The notes: generated by a model not told the origin, from the letters alone. Numbered from the stretch's first letter, positions 22,208 through 34,260 are shown. The stretch is 64,000 nucleotides of DNA from Telopea speciosissima (GCF_018873765.1 NC_057918.1:9556862-9620861), one strand, 5' to 3'. Numbers and translations: made by a program.

Positions 22208-24175
22208 GCAAGAGAGAGAGGGAACAAAAATGATAACTCAACAAGATCTAAATACACCTCCCCAAGGGAAATTAATAAATAGAAGAAAAAGCAAACATCT
22301 AAAGAGAAAGTGGGTCAATCCAACCCACAAATATAACAAACTGACTTCTACTCTCGGTAGTTAACGGATCAACTGTGATAACCCTTACAGTTTCATAGAG
22401 ATTCAATTATGGACCCAGTTTCACTCCTCTACCCATGGTGAAGAGAGAATCTCTTCATTCAACCATTTGACCCTCTGATTGGACCGGAAAAGTGTATTTC
22501 GGAGTACTCATCTCTCTTGGCTCCTTCTATTTCCTCCCTTCCCATCGAACCTCCTAGTGTTTTCCCTCTCTTCCTTTCTCTAAAGGGCGTATCCAGTGCA
22601 TGAGGCTCCTGCCACTGTGGGATCCGGGAGGGTCATAATGTACAGAGCCTTATCCCTGCTTCGCAGGGAGGCTGTTTCCGACTCGAACCCACAACCACTA
22701 GGTTCAATGGAGCAACCTTACCGTTGTGCCGAGGTCAGCCCTCTCCTCCTGTTTTCCCTCTCTTCCTTTCTCTAAAAACAAAAAGAGTGTCTTAATGCAC
22801 GAGACTCCTGCTACTGTAGGGTCTTGGAGGGGAAAATGTACGCAGCCTTAACTCCTGCTTCACAGGAGAGGCTGTTTCCAAGTTTTGAACCCACAACCAA
22901 TAGGTTGCAATAGCGCAATGCTCTCTTCCTTTCTCTCTCTCGATTAATTCCATAGGCTGCTACTGTTTCAGATCACAGCAAGCCACCTCTTTTCAGGAAA
23001 ATAGGTTAGTTATAGCTTTTAAAATCAATATTCTGTTTACATCTAGTTTCTACTTATTCTGAGAACCCAAAAAAGAGTTTCTACTCATCCTCAATTCTGG
23101 TTAGTATCTGAGCTTTCATTAACATACTAGCTAGTCATTGGAATAGGCCAAATCCTTCTTATACAATTCTGGTTTTGTCTACAAATCTGTTCTCCTTTAT
23201 TTCCCTACTTCAGTCCCTTTAATCCCTGGTATACAAGTATACAACAATTCAGGGCCTGTCCACCATCTATAAATTCCTTGGTTCCTTAATTGAGAATCTT
23301 AGGAATATCTAGCTGTATCACTTGTTCAGAAAGCATGGTTGAACAGCTATCTGATGTGTGAGCATCTACGAAGTCTATGCTTTCCAGGGGTAAAGGTTAT
23401 CAAGCCCCAACCCCATATGGCCATATATTCTTCCTCTAAGAAAGATTAGCAATCGCACTGAAGAAGAACCAAGTAATCCTGCAACTACGATTAGCCACAG
23501 AGTTAAAACAATAAGGGTCTGATGGAGGAGCATGGTATTGGTGTAGGACTGATTATATTAGCTTTATCCTTTATTTTAATCAGAGTAAAATCTTGCAAAT
23601 AGGCCTTATGCTGTAAACCCATAGGGTGGCATCAAGCTTAGACCTTGAGACTCGAAGCCAGTATTTAAGAAGTTCAAGTCAAAGTAAAGAATTGGTCCTC
23701 TGATTCAGTGTTATTTGCTTCGTTTCTCTATTTAAACTAGTTCAATAAACCCTACAAATAGGCTGGACATATAATGACGATGATGAGACTTTGAATTTTA
23801 TGACATTGTGCTTAAGACATGCAGGTACATTAAGAGAACCCAAGCAGCAGCTAGGTTTAGGTAAGACAGCCTTCCTATGCCTTGCATTTAAAATATTGCT
23901 ACTATATCCTACAGCGACTGTTAATAGTTTCTAAATCATTCTCAGGTAAGATATTGATAGATTAATTTATGTATGATACTTCAAGATGTGCATATTTTCA
24001 TGAGTTCTGGGCATTGTTAATGAAACTTTTGGATGCTAACTTCATTCTAATGTGTCTTCACATTAGACACATTTTGAGTCGCCCACATAATTTTTCAAAA
24101 CATCCATGGTCATACAGGTTTAATAATTATAATTTAGCATTAAAAAAATGCTATTTAGCATTTTATACTGATATC

Positions 24176-24262
<87 letters not shown>

Positions 24263-25024
24263 AAACAATTTGTTTATGATTTTCATAACAGATTTGGATC
24301 AGCTGGAAAAATTGGCCAATCCATCCCATTTGGCTTGGATTCAAACAGCGGTGATTCTGGAACCGATTCTGTGTTCTTTAACCATGGTGGCTACTAGTAG
24401 TGGATACACAGGTCATAACTCATAAGTTCTCTTACCAAAAAAAAAAAACTCATAAGTTCATTTTTAGCTACTAGTTGGCTTAATAATCCTAGGTACTAGA
24501 AACTAAAGAGGGGAGGGGGGGGATAAATAATCCCAGATAGACAATTGGCTCTAATCTGCAGGAATCCGAAAGCAAACCTAAAATATCAGTCGAACAATTA
24601 CAGATCCAATAATTATTTGGGGGGTTGAAATGCTCGTGTTTTAAAAAACCTAGGGTTTAAAAAATAAAAAATAAAAAGTACAGAAAAACCCACCTTGCTT
24701 CTATGAGGTCCACGAAAGAGAATCTTGATATCCAAGAAAAGAAGAAAAGGTGAAAGAATTTTTATCTCTACACAGCATCAATCACTGTAATGTTATTATT
24801 CAAATAGTAATAATTCAATATGAACAACAAAAAAAAAAAAAGGATGAGAAAAAAGGAAGTTGAACAAAAGAGGAGGAGAAAGGACGTACCGGCTGAGCGT
24901 TGTGCCACGCAAGTCCTCTATAGACGTTCATGGAGAAGGTGGCAGTGAGGTATATGGTAGCGACGCCGAGCCCTGCCGTGAAGGCCTTGAATGTCCAGTC
25001 TCCCACCTTACTCGCAACTCCCAT
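18894..25024 (-). CDS. 57-aa single-span membrane protein, two exons
   Basis: Exon 1 (25024-24890) encodes MGVASKVGDWTFKAFTAGLG, a hydrophobic segment (VATIYLTATFSMNV) and YRGLAWHNAQP, then a GTACGT donor. Exon 2 (18932-18894), after acceptor TTTTTTGCAG, encodes KMEEEGSQNQNQ and a stop. Both are phase 0 and together give 57 aa, the size I recall for this conserved plant family (Arabidopsis At1g67785-like), which proteomic work has linked to the mitochondrial inner membrane and respiratory complex I. The role is unproven. The intron is about 5.96 kb and carries SINEs, a probable LTR, microsatellites and a 17-bp retroinsertion. Exon 2 was found by reading for an acidic or polar tail and is less certain than exon 1; an alternative nearer exon cannot be excluded. 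Confidence 0.7.
19482..19608. repeat. Two tandem units of a GGCCTCYTGGACATGG repeat
   Basis: Units at 19482-19537 and 19558-19608 share ggcctcctggacatggtttc and end cttgcc..aac.tattggg. The same core occurs at 15006-15063. It lies in the long intron of the 57-aa gene. Confidence 0.75.
20056..20159. repeat. 52-bp tandem duplication
   Basis: 20056-20107 is repeated directly as 20108-20159 (actttgacaatcactagtag start), with only a few differences. It is a recent local slippage-type duplication in intronic DNA. Confidence 0.9.
20828..21005 (-). mobile_element. Au-related SINE, minus strand
   Basis: On the minus strand it reads ggcaatggtaaaaggttcag at the head, a box-B-like cccaggtttgagtcttg, then ctcccaggaccccacat, gcactgggtaatggccc and an oligo-T tail. 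This matches the general Au SINE layout but is diverged from the five clear copies in the window. Confidence 0.5.
21066..21668 (+). mobile_element. Probable solo LTR (Ty3/gypsy-like), fossil
   Basis: The segment begins TGATGCAG, like the minus-strand start of the solo LTR at 41691-42805. It holds a TATA-like tctatataag (about 21434), an AATAAA signal soon after and ends near CA. The flanks gtgtg and gtgag are only a near match, so the ends are tentative. No internal region or primer-binding site follows. It is a fossil without coding parts. Confidence 0.4.
22166..22208. repeat. (TG)n microsatellite
   Basis: An almost pure TG run of about 40 bp, followed by a short GA run. It lies in intronic DNA. 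Confidence 0.95.
22558..22776 (-). mobile_element. Au SINE flanked by a 27-bp direct repeat
   Basis: SINE body 22585-22749. On the minus strand it reads cacaacggtaaggttgctcc, gtgggttcgagtcggaaac, ctgtacattatgaccctccc, then catgcactggatacgccctt. A perfect 27-bp repeat beginning tgttttccctctcttcct lies at 22558-22584 and 22750-22776, which I take as the target-site duplication. Confidence 0.8.
22777..22936 (-). mobile_element. Second Au SINE at the same target site
   Basis: Body about 22777-22920, minus strand, with gtgggttcaaaacttggaa and gtacattttcccctccaag in Au order and a T-rich tail. It shares its left flank with the SINE just before it, and the CT-rich target sequence appears a third time, in part, at 22921-22936. 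Confidence 0.7.
24175..24260. repeat. (TA)n microsatellite
   Basis: About 85 bp of nearly pure TA. The apparent open frame across it (YIYIYI repeats) is an artefact of the repeat. Confidence 0.95.
24417..24459 (+). mobile_element. 17-bp A-tailed retroinsertion with 13-bp TSD
   Basis: The repeat AACTCATAAGTTC at 24417-24429 and 24447-24459 flanks TCTTACC plus an A-run. The insert is among the smallest that still shows target duplication and an A-tail. It lies in the long intron of the 57-aa gene. Confidence 0.75.
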
Positions 25025-25293
25025 TTTTATTATTCAAATCCGTCGATGACAATATGAATATGAATAAAGGAGGAGGATCTCAGATGAAAAACCCTATCGC
25101 ACCGCCCTAACCGTAGTGGCTGAAGGGACCGCAAACTCCACAGGATCTTTGACTTAACGAGCGACAGAGATGAAAAAACCTCCCTCAGAGACAGAGAACA
25201 GGCGGTGGCTAACGTCGACGCAGAGCGGAACAGGAGCAGTGACTCAAGAGAACGAACGATGCAGAGTGGGACCAAAACCAAATGGCTGTGGAC

Positions 25294-25898
25294 AGGGATG
25301 TAAATGGATATTCGTAAATCCTTATTCGATCCGTATCCGTTTAGGAGAATTTGAATCCGTTTGAAACTAATCGGACACGATTATGATAATCCCCCTATCT
25401 GATCGATTATCATTCGATTCGATAAACAGTCTGACAGTAATAAAATATCTGAAATATAACTCAATGTTTGTCTATCATTTTAAGTAACCTTATTGGATTT
25501 TGTTATCCTATTTTTATAAATTTATAAGTTAAGATAATGTGATTCTTTTTCTAGATTTGCTATTGATTTATATATATTGTGTTATGCAATGTGATACATG
25601 GAATTACATATCTATTAAGAAATCAAAAGTTAAAAATGTAAGAGAATAAAAGACTAAGAAGAGTAGAAGAAATGGTAGTTACTGAACTCTCAAGTCTCAA
25701 CCCTAACCCTCATCATAAAAACAGTAAATATGTCAACGGATAGTCAAGAAATCATATTCGATCCGTATTCATATCCATTTAGGAGAACCTGTATTCAAAA
25801 AATACTATCCGAAAATTATCCGAATTCGTCCGAATATAATCGGATACGAATATGATAATGCCACTATCCGACCGAATTCGATCCGTTTACCTCCCTAA
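25294..25898. mobile_element. hAT-like MITE of about 605 bp
   Basis: Ends agggatgtaaatggatatt and atccgtttacctccct are inverted. Flanks ctgtggac and ctgtggtc differ at one base of eight. The interior matches the element at 50414-51056 in inverse orientation over most of its length. It lies about 270 bp upstream of the start codon of the 57-aa gene. Confidence 0.8.
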
Positions 25899-27509
25899 CT
25901 GTGGTCAATCGAATCAAGACGGGGAGGATTGAAATCGTGATTAGCTATTGCGTATTTACGTGGATCATGTCATGGTTTCTCGATTGCACCCATCGTCCTT
26001 AGTAATTGCTTGTCTCTTTCCTCTTCACATGCCTTCCTACATACAATACTGTTTTATTGCACTTCATTGGTATGGGAATACTCTCCCTTTTTATTTGGAA
26101 TTCACTCTCCGCTTGAAAGGGTCACGGGTTGGATCTTTATCTCCTATAATTCTCTATCCTGTCCAATTCCCTTAGTGCCCCTAACAAGGGAGGGCAATGA
26201 CCATTTCCACCCCTGCCCAGGTGGGTCCCCCCCCCCCCCCTCCCTCTCTCTCTCTCTCTCTTATTACAGACACTAGGGAATTGCAAGAGACAATTTCCCG
26301 AATGAGTCTCACCCTCACCGTAAGTTGGACTTGGAAAGTGGGAATATTGGGATTGAGGGCTACTTGCATAAGTCATTAAGTCGTGACCAAGGTTTTAGTA
26401 ATTGGTATCGGGTCAGTCTCGGCCGTTATCAATACAATACCAATCCAGATTAGCCTGCACCAGTTCAGATCGGATGGTTTTATTCTTAAATTTTAATAAA
26501 AATTGATTTATTTATATTTTTACCCTTGGTCAGTACCCCTCTATAAACTATCCATCTAGTTTACAGGTTAAGATAATATAATTGATTCCTCAATGATTCC
26601 CATTAATTCAGTTTTTTTCTTTCTCCAGTTCAATTTTTTTATTTAATTTTTTGAACTTCCAAACTTATTTTAAACCTCCATAAATAATACTCATGTGTTT
26701 CATGTTGCTTAGAGACTATTTCCTTAAAGATGAATAATGCACGGCGATCTGTTTGTAGATGTCCACAAATGAGTAAAACAAATTGCAAGGGAACATAAGT
26801 AACAAACATAGCACAGTTTTATGCTAATACTATTGATTATTTTTTGTTACCATGATTCTTCATTTCAAAGCCAAGAGAGAGGAAATACAAAGTTAACCTT
26901 AAAGAATGCTTCATGACCAAAGAATGAATGGTTTAAGGTGAAGTCTCATTCCTTCCCCCCCCAAAAAAAATAAAAAATAAAAAAAGCACCACTCCATGCT
27001 TGCATGGGGTTCTTCAACTTGATCGTTACTGAAACCGCGTTCATTAAAGAGCTTCGATATCAAAAAAGTTCATGCTGAATGGCCTGTCAGTAGTTAACCA
27101 AATGTTTACAAACTGCTACTTCTAAAAATACTGATTGCCATTGAACAAGATAAAAGACACAACAATCAAAGAATCATGGTGGGGAAGGAGAGAGAGAAGG
27201 CATGTGGGATTAGTTTAAAGCTTCTTTATATTTGCCATATAGAAATAGAAAAGAAATAAATATAAAATAAACTAAAAGAAAGATCTCCCCAGATCTCTCC
27301 TTCAACAAATATGTGAGAGAACAAGCTTAGTACCTAAACTTTTCCCAAACTTGATAATTGAGAATAGACTGCGAGGAATTGGCATCTGTCAGTACTGATA
27401 TGAACAATGAAGGTCTGGAATGGAAAATTCTTAGATAATTACCTAAAGTTACTGCTTAAATGTAGACCATGGATAATATCAACAGTTGTTACTTCATTGG
27501 TGAGTAGTG
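25899..27509. other. Intergenic region, 57-aa gene to CCB4
   Basis: No gene recognised. It contains a C-run followed by (CT)n (about 26228-26262) and, near 26387, an accaaggttttagtaattggt end that resembles the CAAGGTTT-type hAT ends seen at 28190 and 63266. Confidence 0.45.
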
Positions 27510-30500
27510 TCAAATTTTATCTTGCATGGCCACTGTGAGGTTTGTTGCAAATCTGGAGAGTGTGGTGTCCAACTTCTCAGCAATTAATGTAATCCATGCC
27601 TGCACAACAGAGACAGGGCCATTATGAAATTTTTCTCTGACACACACACAAATTCAAATGGCTATCATGAGCAAGGTTTGATTATAAGAAATGGGTAAAA
27701 AAATGCATAATAACCATGACTAAGTGTTGAATCTAGACACTTTAGATCTTTGCAGAAGACATAATTTAAGTTGAAGGTATCTCACCCATTCCCATGTGAG
27801 AATGAAAGACCAAAGGAATGTTAACACGTTGAAAGGCATGGACTGCAAGACACAGAACTACATTCAAATGAAGGATCACCCAGCTGCGATAACAAGCCAA
27901 GTGGGGAGGAATCTTAATAACCTTACTTCTTATGGTTTGTTCGATCGAAAACACATATCACTACATCAGAACCACTGACTCAAAACAACTCATGTGAGCA
28001 TAACACAGGGTGATGTGGTCAGTTTTGCTATTTCAAAATAATGATACTCAAAGACCAAAATCCTCTATTAGTCTTAATCAAGCTTCACAGCTTGGACGTA
28101 GATACATGAACCTCCATTGAGTGTGAGAACCCTGACACCAACATAAATGATTTACCTGGTCACAGTTTTGGCTTGTTCAATGTTGCCACCAAGGTTTAAA
28201 GTATTGTGCTGTATCGGTCGATATGTATAAGTATCGGTCAATAACAGTACGATACAGTTTTTGCAAAAGAAAAGAATATTGTACCGTATTGATAAGTATC
28301 ATCCGATACGCACCGATACTAAGGTACGCATCAACAGAACCCATTTCACTTTCAAAACAGAGTCTGTTCTTCTCGCTGGTGGTACCTGAGTTTCCAAAAT
28401 TTGAAGCACAACTGCACAATCGATCTCCCTTTCATTTCTTGGATTGGGGGCTTTGAATCATTTATAAAAAAAACGATTCAAAATCTACAATCAAACTGAT
28501 GTTTGGAGGATTGAAGCATAAAAAATAATCCATTGAAGCTACATACGGCAAGACAGGGTAAATTGAAAATTTTTTTTTTTTCTCACAAATCTTTGTTTTT
28601 TCTATGCTCGAGTAGATTTAGGTAAAACAAACTTAAAAATTCTGAAAATAATTGAAAAAAATGGGATACTTGGTTCAATATAGTTTGAGAACAACATCTA
28701 ATGAATGGAAGTGATTTCCACCTCTGATTTTGAACCTGCCCGAAACTCTTTATAGCATTAGACTATTAATATATGTAAGAAACCTCATCTTTTATACAAT
28801 TTCAATTGAATGCAATTGTCTCGTGACACGTTGTACTCCTTTTTAGTGTTTATACATGATACATGTTATATATTGCTTATTTATAGTGTTTTATGCTCCA
28901 AAAGTGTATTTCCATATCTTACCGTATCTTACATCTCTCAGATACGATATGATACAATACTCTTAAAATCACCCCTCTGATATGATACCTAATATTGATA
29001 CTTAAAACCTTGGTTGCCACAGCCCACCTGAAGGCAATTTTTCCATATAACTATCCAAATGGCAAAACATGGTTAGAAAAGCTGTCTCAAGTCTCCTATT
29101 CAAATTTTACGAGCTGATGCATTGAGCATTATCTGAAAATATTAGTGTGTATCCCGTTTCCTTTCCCAACTTAAATAAGGAACCCAAATTCTTATGTTAC
29201 ATGTATTAAAAATGTTCGCTATTATATACCATAAAAGGCTAGATTGACTTATAACTTAAGCTAATTGATCATCATGGGTTCAACTTAGATAAACCATGAC
29301 TTCTGAAAAATATATATATATATATATTGTTTATCAGAGCTTTAGATTTGTAAGCCAAGAAAAAAAAAAAACCTGATCAGCAGTTGTGAAGCCCCTGATT
29401 GTGTCACCACCAATTATTGCAATTCCTTTATCTCCAAGTGGCTGTAAGATAACTGCCTAGTGAAGAGAAATGTACATCAGCAAGCCTTTAAACCTGCTCG
29501 GCTCCACAGGGGAGAGGGGATCTTCAGCTGGGAGGCATTGCGTTTTCAACATTCAAATGGAAATAAGAATGAAAACCACCAAAAAACATAATGAAACAAT
29601 TCTTCTAAGAGGGAGAGGGGAATCATACTGAGAAAAGGGATCAGTTTGTATTCAAAGCATATCTTGTAACTTGAAGACTTCAACGTAGGGTTCATAAGAA
29701 TAAGACTACAGACAGTTTAGATCAATCCACATAAGCTTATATATGGGTATTGCATATTAAATTATTTACCCTCTCCACTAACCAAAGTAGGACAAAGGAA
29801 AAGTCTATACTAGTGTATCTACTTTCTAAAGAAAATTTTGATCTGTGGGGACTGTAGACATCCTTCAGACAAGTTTCAGGGGCCACAGTATGGGATCAAG
29901 GAAAAGACCATGCGAAGCAAATTCTGTATGGCTCGTAGCAAAAATATAACAGATCAGTAAATAGGATTTGAGTTTCAAATGGAGTATACCATCACAGAAT
30001 ACTTTCTGTAAGCTGAATAGCAGCTTCAGTGTCTTAAACCACACTAACCAATACAGAATGCACTATCTTGTTCTTATCTGCCTTACACGTGACCATAAAC
30101 TATCATAAAGATCTGTGATATTTCCATAAGTGGTATCCTCGAGATCTTGAAGAAATTAATGTTTGATTGCTATTCCTCCACACCCCCCCCCTCTTTTTTT
30201 TCCCTTCTACCACATCACTTGCCAGCAACAGGTAGAAAGAGTTGCAGGCAAGTGCTACAGTAATTGACAACAAAGACTAAAATGGGTCACTAGAAAAGGA
30301 GACCAATAATATTCTCTTATTCATGATTGTCAAGGGTTTATCTCTTTCTTTAAAACAAGTTCAAGTAAGGGCACAAAATGTGTCTATGACTTGTTCCCAA
30401 GAGCTACCTTTCTCCCCTTCTCTGTGCACACGAACCAGCAAACAAAAACAAAATCTCATTGAGTTCATAGTAATTGGAGAAAACCAGGTCAACCAATAAT

Positions 30501-33177
30501 ATATTAATGGAAAGCGCGCACTAGTACCTGTGTATTTGAAGGTAGAAATGGCAACTCAGACTTTCCAGGATAAAGAGATAAGTTGGCCAAGTAACTTTCT
30601 AGAAAAAGAAAAAGAAAAAAAAACTATTCAACTTGTAAGACAAGCTGACAAGGACAGTGAATAACTCGAAATTCTGGAGATCGTTCAAATAATTACTTAC
30701 GGGCTCCAGACTTCATAACACCTTGATAAAGCAACCCTTGAATTAATTTAGGGGCATCCACCTCCATGGTATAGCCACCATTAGATTCAGCTGCCACCCC
30801 AATTTGAAGAAGGCAACTGCCTTCATAAACAATTACCAATGACCTGCAGCATGTCACAACTGACAGAGATTCCCACGTCCTGATAATTATCAAAACAGTA
30901 TTAACTGCATGTTTCAGATAAAAGGGTAATCACGAAAAATCCATGAGCTCCAACTTAATATTAACACAGATTGCAGTTCTATCTCTCTTGTTACCATTTA
31001 GTTCATCCAATAAACAAACATACATTTCTTGAAATAGATGTGCCTACATATGCAACAAATTAGAGCCATAAAGTATATTATGCAGGCAGAGGCAAGCTAA
31101 CCAAAAAAATCCTGAATATTGGACTAAACTGTAAAGGTAGGGTTTATTTTTCTCTAATAATTAGAAACATTTTCATCTCTAGAAAGTGAATATTAAATAG
31201 ATTGACTGCAACACAACTCAACTCAAACTAAGCCTTATACACAACTGAATCGATTTGCTACATCAATCCTGTTTCGCCATTCAACTGTGTTCAAAGCCAC
31301 ACTTGAGGAACTGAATGATATAACAACTAATCTAGTTGAAATGCCAAATCAATTAGTATTACAAACATTTATGATACCTTTTGTGATCTTCAAACAAATA
31401 TCCAAGAAAAGGATCGGATATTAACATAAGAAAGAATATAGCATTTGAAAGAAAAGAAAATGGGTGGTACAGTACCACAGCAATTCAGAAACTATACAAT
31501 CAGGAAGATCAGAACATATCTTCCGACATTCTACACCTTGAGGATTTACCTGTAATCAGAAGTAAACAGTAATAATTGTGTACACGGTGAGAGGATCTTA
31601 AACGAAAATGAAGCAGGTTTGAAAAAAAAAAAAAAAAACATCAGAACAGCTCAACCAGCTTTCTCAATTCAAGAGAAAAAAAGCATGTGCAAAATCCTCA
31701 CCTTAGAAACAGATTTTGGTCGGATAGACAGCCACACCAGACCAGCAAGAACATTGGTAACAGCCAAACCAAGTGTCAGTAAATCAGCTCTGGACTGTGA
31801 ACTGCTAGAAATTAAGGTTTCAGTTGAATGTAAGCATTTAACATCAAAGCAAATGTAATGAAAATAATTTCAAGGTCAATACAATATAAAATGATAGATC
31901 TGTTGACAACCAGGGGGAAACATAAGGGAAATTTGCCTAGATCTACTAGATAAGAAAATATATTACAAAACAAGTAGGGTTGACTTTGTTTTGCACCTAC
32001 TTTTCTTGTAAACCTACTTGTTTTGTAATTATTGTTTAGATCTAGTAGATCTTGGAAATTGTCCCAGAAAATAGAAGGATCGGTAAATGATCAGCAAACA
32101 AATAATTGTATTAGGTGTTAAAGCAGTAACTTGTCTACTGATTCAATACAAAAAAGGGTTTTTGCCCATATAATTAATTGGCTATATATATCATACCAGA
32201 ACAGTTCATGTTCAGTTACATTCCCTATATGCTAATCTACAGTTTGTTCCACTTAGTCTTTACATGAAGATTTACAGGGAAAACATGCAACATGTACCAT
32301 AAAAAATGCCGAAATGTTAAGAAAGATGTAGCAATCAGCGCACAGTGTGCCAGTTTCATATTTTGCTTAGGAATATAACATGCTTAGAATTCGCAGCATT
32401 AACATAGCGAAGCTTCTTCTTGGCGAAGTGTTTAGAGTGCAATTCAACTTTACGTCAAGAAGGTAAACAAAGGAGGAGAAAGTATATACAAATCCATTAC
32501 TACCTCACACCCAACCATTCAAACATAACACCATATATCACATGGATTCAGTATAAACTCATTAAATCTGAAACTATACGGAGCTCAATTCCTTATTATG
32601 TGTAATGTAGACATTTAGGGCACTTCCAAGAATGGTTTACCATCCAATAACAGGAATTGCGAAATAGATAAAGTGAATTAAGAACTCCAGAACAAAATCA
32701 TAAACTAGAAAGTCTTACTAATAAGAATTTTGTTGAAGGAACGGCTAGAGATTTTAAGAGAAGGATAAGGTGTGAGTGGAGGATTTAATTACCTGCTGGC
32801 GTCTGCAACAGGGGCGATACCTGAAGCAGCGCGGTTGAAGAGAACAGCAAAGAGGGAGAGGCCTCCAACGTAAATAGGCAAGCTGCGAACAACGTCGTCG
32901 TTTCTGGAAACCCAGTCGGCGACCCAATCCCTCTTGGGCTTCGGTCCCCTGTAACCCGCTCCCTTCCTCAAACAAGTGACCACGATTTCTTTCAAAATCT
33001 AATCAATGTATACAAACAAACACACGCACGCACACCCGGAAAGAGATATGTAAGTGGGTCTACCGGGAATTCGGAAGAAGCTTTGACGGAACAAGGGAAA
33101 TTGGGGTAGAGGAGACGACGAAGAGGGGGCGGCCTTGGCGTCCATGAAATGGGACGCAGTAAGATTCCCGCTTCCAT
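27510..33177 (-). CDS. CCB4: CCB4, cytochrome b6 haem-attachment cofactor, chloroplast
   Basis: Eight exons: 33177-33064, 32998-32793, 31804-31702, 31549-31476, 30879-30701, 30598-30528, 29456-29373, 27599-27510; all phases agree and give 306 aa. The sequence matches what I recall of Arabidopsis CCB4 (At1g59840) throughout: NRAASGIAPVADAS, SQSRADLLTLGLAVTN, VWLSIRPKSVS, NPQGVECRK, YLANLSLYPGKSELPFLPSN, AVILQPLGDKG. The N-terminus is a plausible plastid transit peptide (MEAGILLRPISW). Two membrane spans lie at about LPIYVGGLSLFAVLF and LTLGLAVTNVLAGLVWL. CCB4 works with CCB1, CCB2 and CCB3 in the thylakoid to attach haem ci covalently to cytochrome b6, a step in cytochrome b6f assembly. Exon 2's acceptor (TTGATTAG) gives an ILKEIVVTCLRKGAG stretch not in my memory of the Arabidopsis protein; its start is the least certain junction. 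Introns 2 and 7 contain MITEs. Confidence 0.93.
28182..29020. mobile_element. 823-bp hAT-like element in CCB4 intron 7
   Basis: Element 28190-29012 has inverted ends CAAGGTTTAAAGTAT and ATACTTAAAACCTTG and a perfect 8-bp target duplication GTTGCCAC (28182-28189 and 29013-29020). Eight-bp duplications and short ends fit the hAT superfamily. No transposase frame is seen, so it is non-autonomous. Confidence 0.85.
31925..32065. mobile_element. Foldback MITE in CCB4 intron 2
   Basis: Two arms of about 60 bp (left gggaaatttgcctagatcta, right tagatcttggaaattgtccc) are inverted copies with a few differences, and an inner pair acaaaacaagtagg / cctacttgttttgt continues the pairing. I see no clear target duplication. 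Confidence 0.7.
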
Positions 33178-33693
33178 TAGGCGTTTCGGTCTCTCCTTCG
33201 AATTCCTAGCATACAGTTAGAGGATGACGATGCGAGTTTGGGTTCTCATTACGTTTCAAGTCGCCCTGATATGCAATTGCTCTGGTCACGAAGGGTGAGT
33301 AAATAGCCAAAGCCAAGAGGGTCTCTTATCAGAAGCAGGGGCGGTGTCCTTTTTATTCTTGGAAGCATTTGGAACTCACTCGCACCACAAAAAATTAAAT
33401 AGAAAAAGGAAATTACTTTAGATAGCAGGTCAACCTCTGTTTGACTTGAAATGAGATGACTTAAAAAATCATAAATTGCGTCTGAGAATCCGAATAGATC
33501 CAATCTTCTGTACACTAGAAGACGGCTTCTATATTAATGGTTTAAGCCACTAATCAACACAAGAACATTAATTAATAAGCTCTGCAAGTCTGCAACCCCA
33601 AACAAACACAAGTGCAAAACAAATTTTGAATAAATGAATACAGATTTTCTCGGATTTTCTTCTGAATCAGGCTTGGATTTAATATGGTAACCG
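33178..33693. other. Spacer between CCB4 and the DUF761-like gene
   Basis: About 515 bp holding the CCB4 promoter side and the 3' flank of the next minus-strand gene. No further gene is seen. Confidence 0.5.
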
Positions 33694-34260
33694 TTAGTTT
33701 GAAATTGAATACGAATAAGAATTCGCTACTTGCGATGATGCATAGTAGCGTCTGCTCATCATCTCCTTTGCATCCAAGGCTAATTGTTGCTTGAAGGTTG
33801 TAATGAAAGCTTCCACCTTGGCGTTCAGCTCCTCCTTCGACAGGCAGGGACCAGCATCACCACCATCATCATCACCTCCGTCATCTTCGTAGTCGATGGT
33901 GGAGTCTCTAACACTAGTATTACTAGAGCGAGTACTGGACGAGCAGTGGTGGAGTTCCTTCCTCCTCTGTTTCTTCTTCTTACTGGATGTCTGGATCTTA
34001 TAGTTGTCCTTGCGGAGGTCACTGGAATCATCAGAGCGTAAGGACATGAAGAAGATGGAAAGGAGAAGGAGGTTTAGCAGAAAGAAAGCCAAAGCGCGCC
34101 ATTTCTCAAGCAGAGAAGCGAAGACGAGCTTCAGACCCGCAACCAGAAGAATTGTACCTATTGCCACCAAAGCTTTCTCTAACTCTTCAATTTTCCCTTC
34201 AAACGACGCTGCTGTTGCTGCGGCTGCTCTCTTCGTCTTTGTCTTCTTCACTTCTTCCAT
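33694..34260 (-). CDS. Two-span membrane protein with DUF761-like tail
   Basis: Single exon, 188 aa from the ATG at 34260 (MEEVKKTKTKR); the frame runs 12 codons further up but without ATG. Two hydrophobic segments lie at about residues 31-50 (VAIGTILLVAGLKLVFASLL) and 55-74 (ALAFFLLNLLLLSIFF), as in plant DUF4408 N-termini. A basic, Ser-rich region (SSKKKKQRRKE) and an acidic run (DYEDDGGDDDGGD) follow. Near the end, LSKEELNAKVEAFITTFKQQ resembles the DUF761 motif of plant proteins once called cotton-fibre-expressed (the pattern is a charged turn, then A..FI..F..Q). The function of these proteins is unknown. It is divergently placed from nothing nearby; CCB4 lies upstream on the right-to-left axis in the same orientation. 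Confidence 0.75.
   Translation of the reverse strand: MEEVKKTKTKRAAAATAASFEGKIEELEKALVAIGTILLVAGLKLVFASLLEKWRALAFFLLNLLLLSIFFMSLRSDDSSDLRKDNYKIQTSSKKKKQRRKELHHCSSSTRSSNTSVRDSTIDYEDDGGDDDGGDAGPCLSKEELNAKVEAFITTFKQQLALDAKEMMSRRYYASSQVANSYSYSISN

Noticed and set aside
23969-24397. 142-codon open frame with YIYIYI repeats
   Set aside because: It is the translation of the (TA)n microsatellite in an intron.
24710-24739. Alternative second exon for the 57-aa gene (reads ILFRGPHRSK)
   Set aside because: It has splice-like ends but is internal, needs a further exon, and gives a tail unlike the acidic/polar ends of the family; the exon at 18932-18894 fits better.
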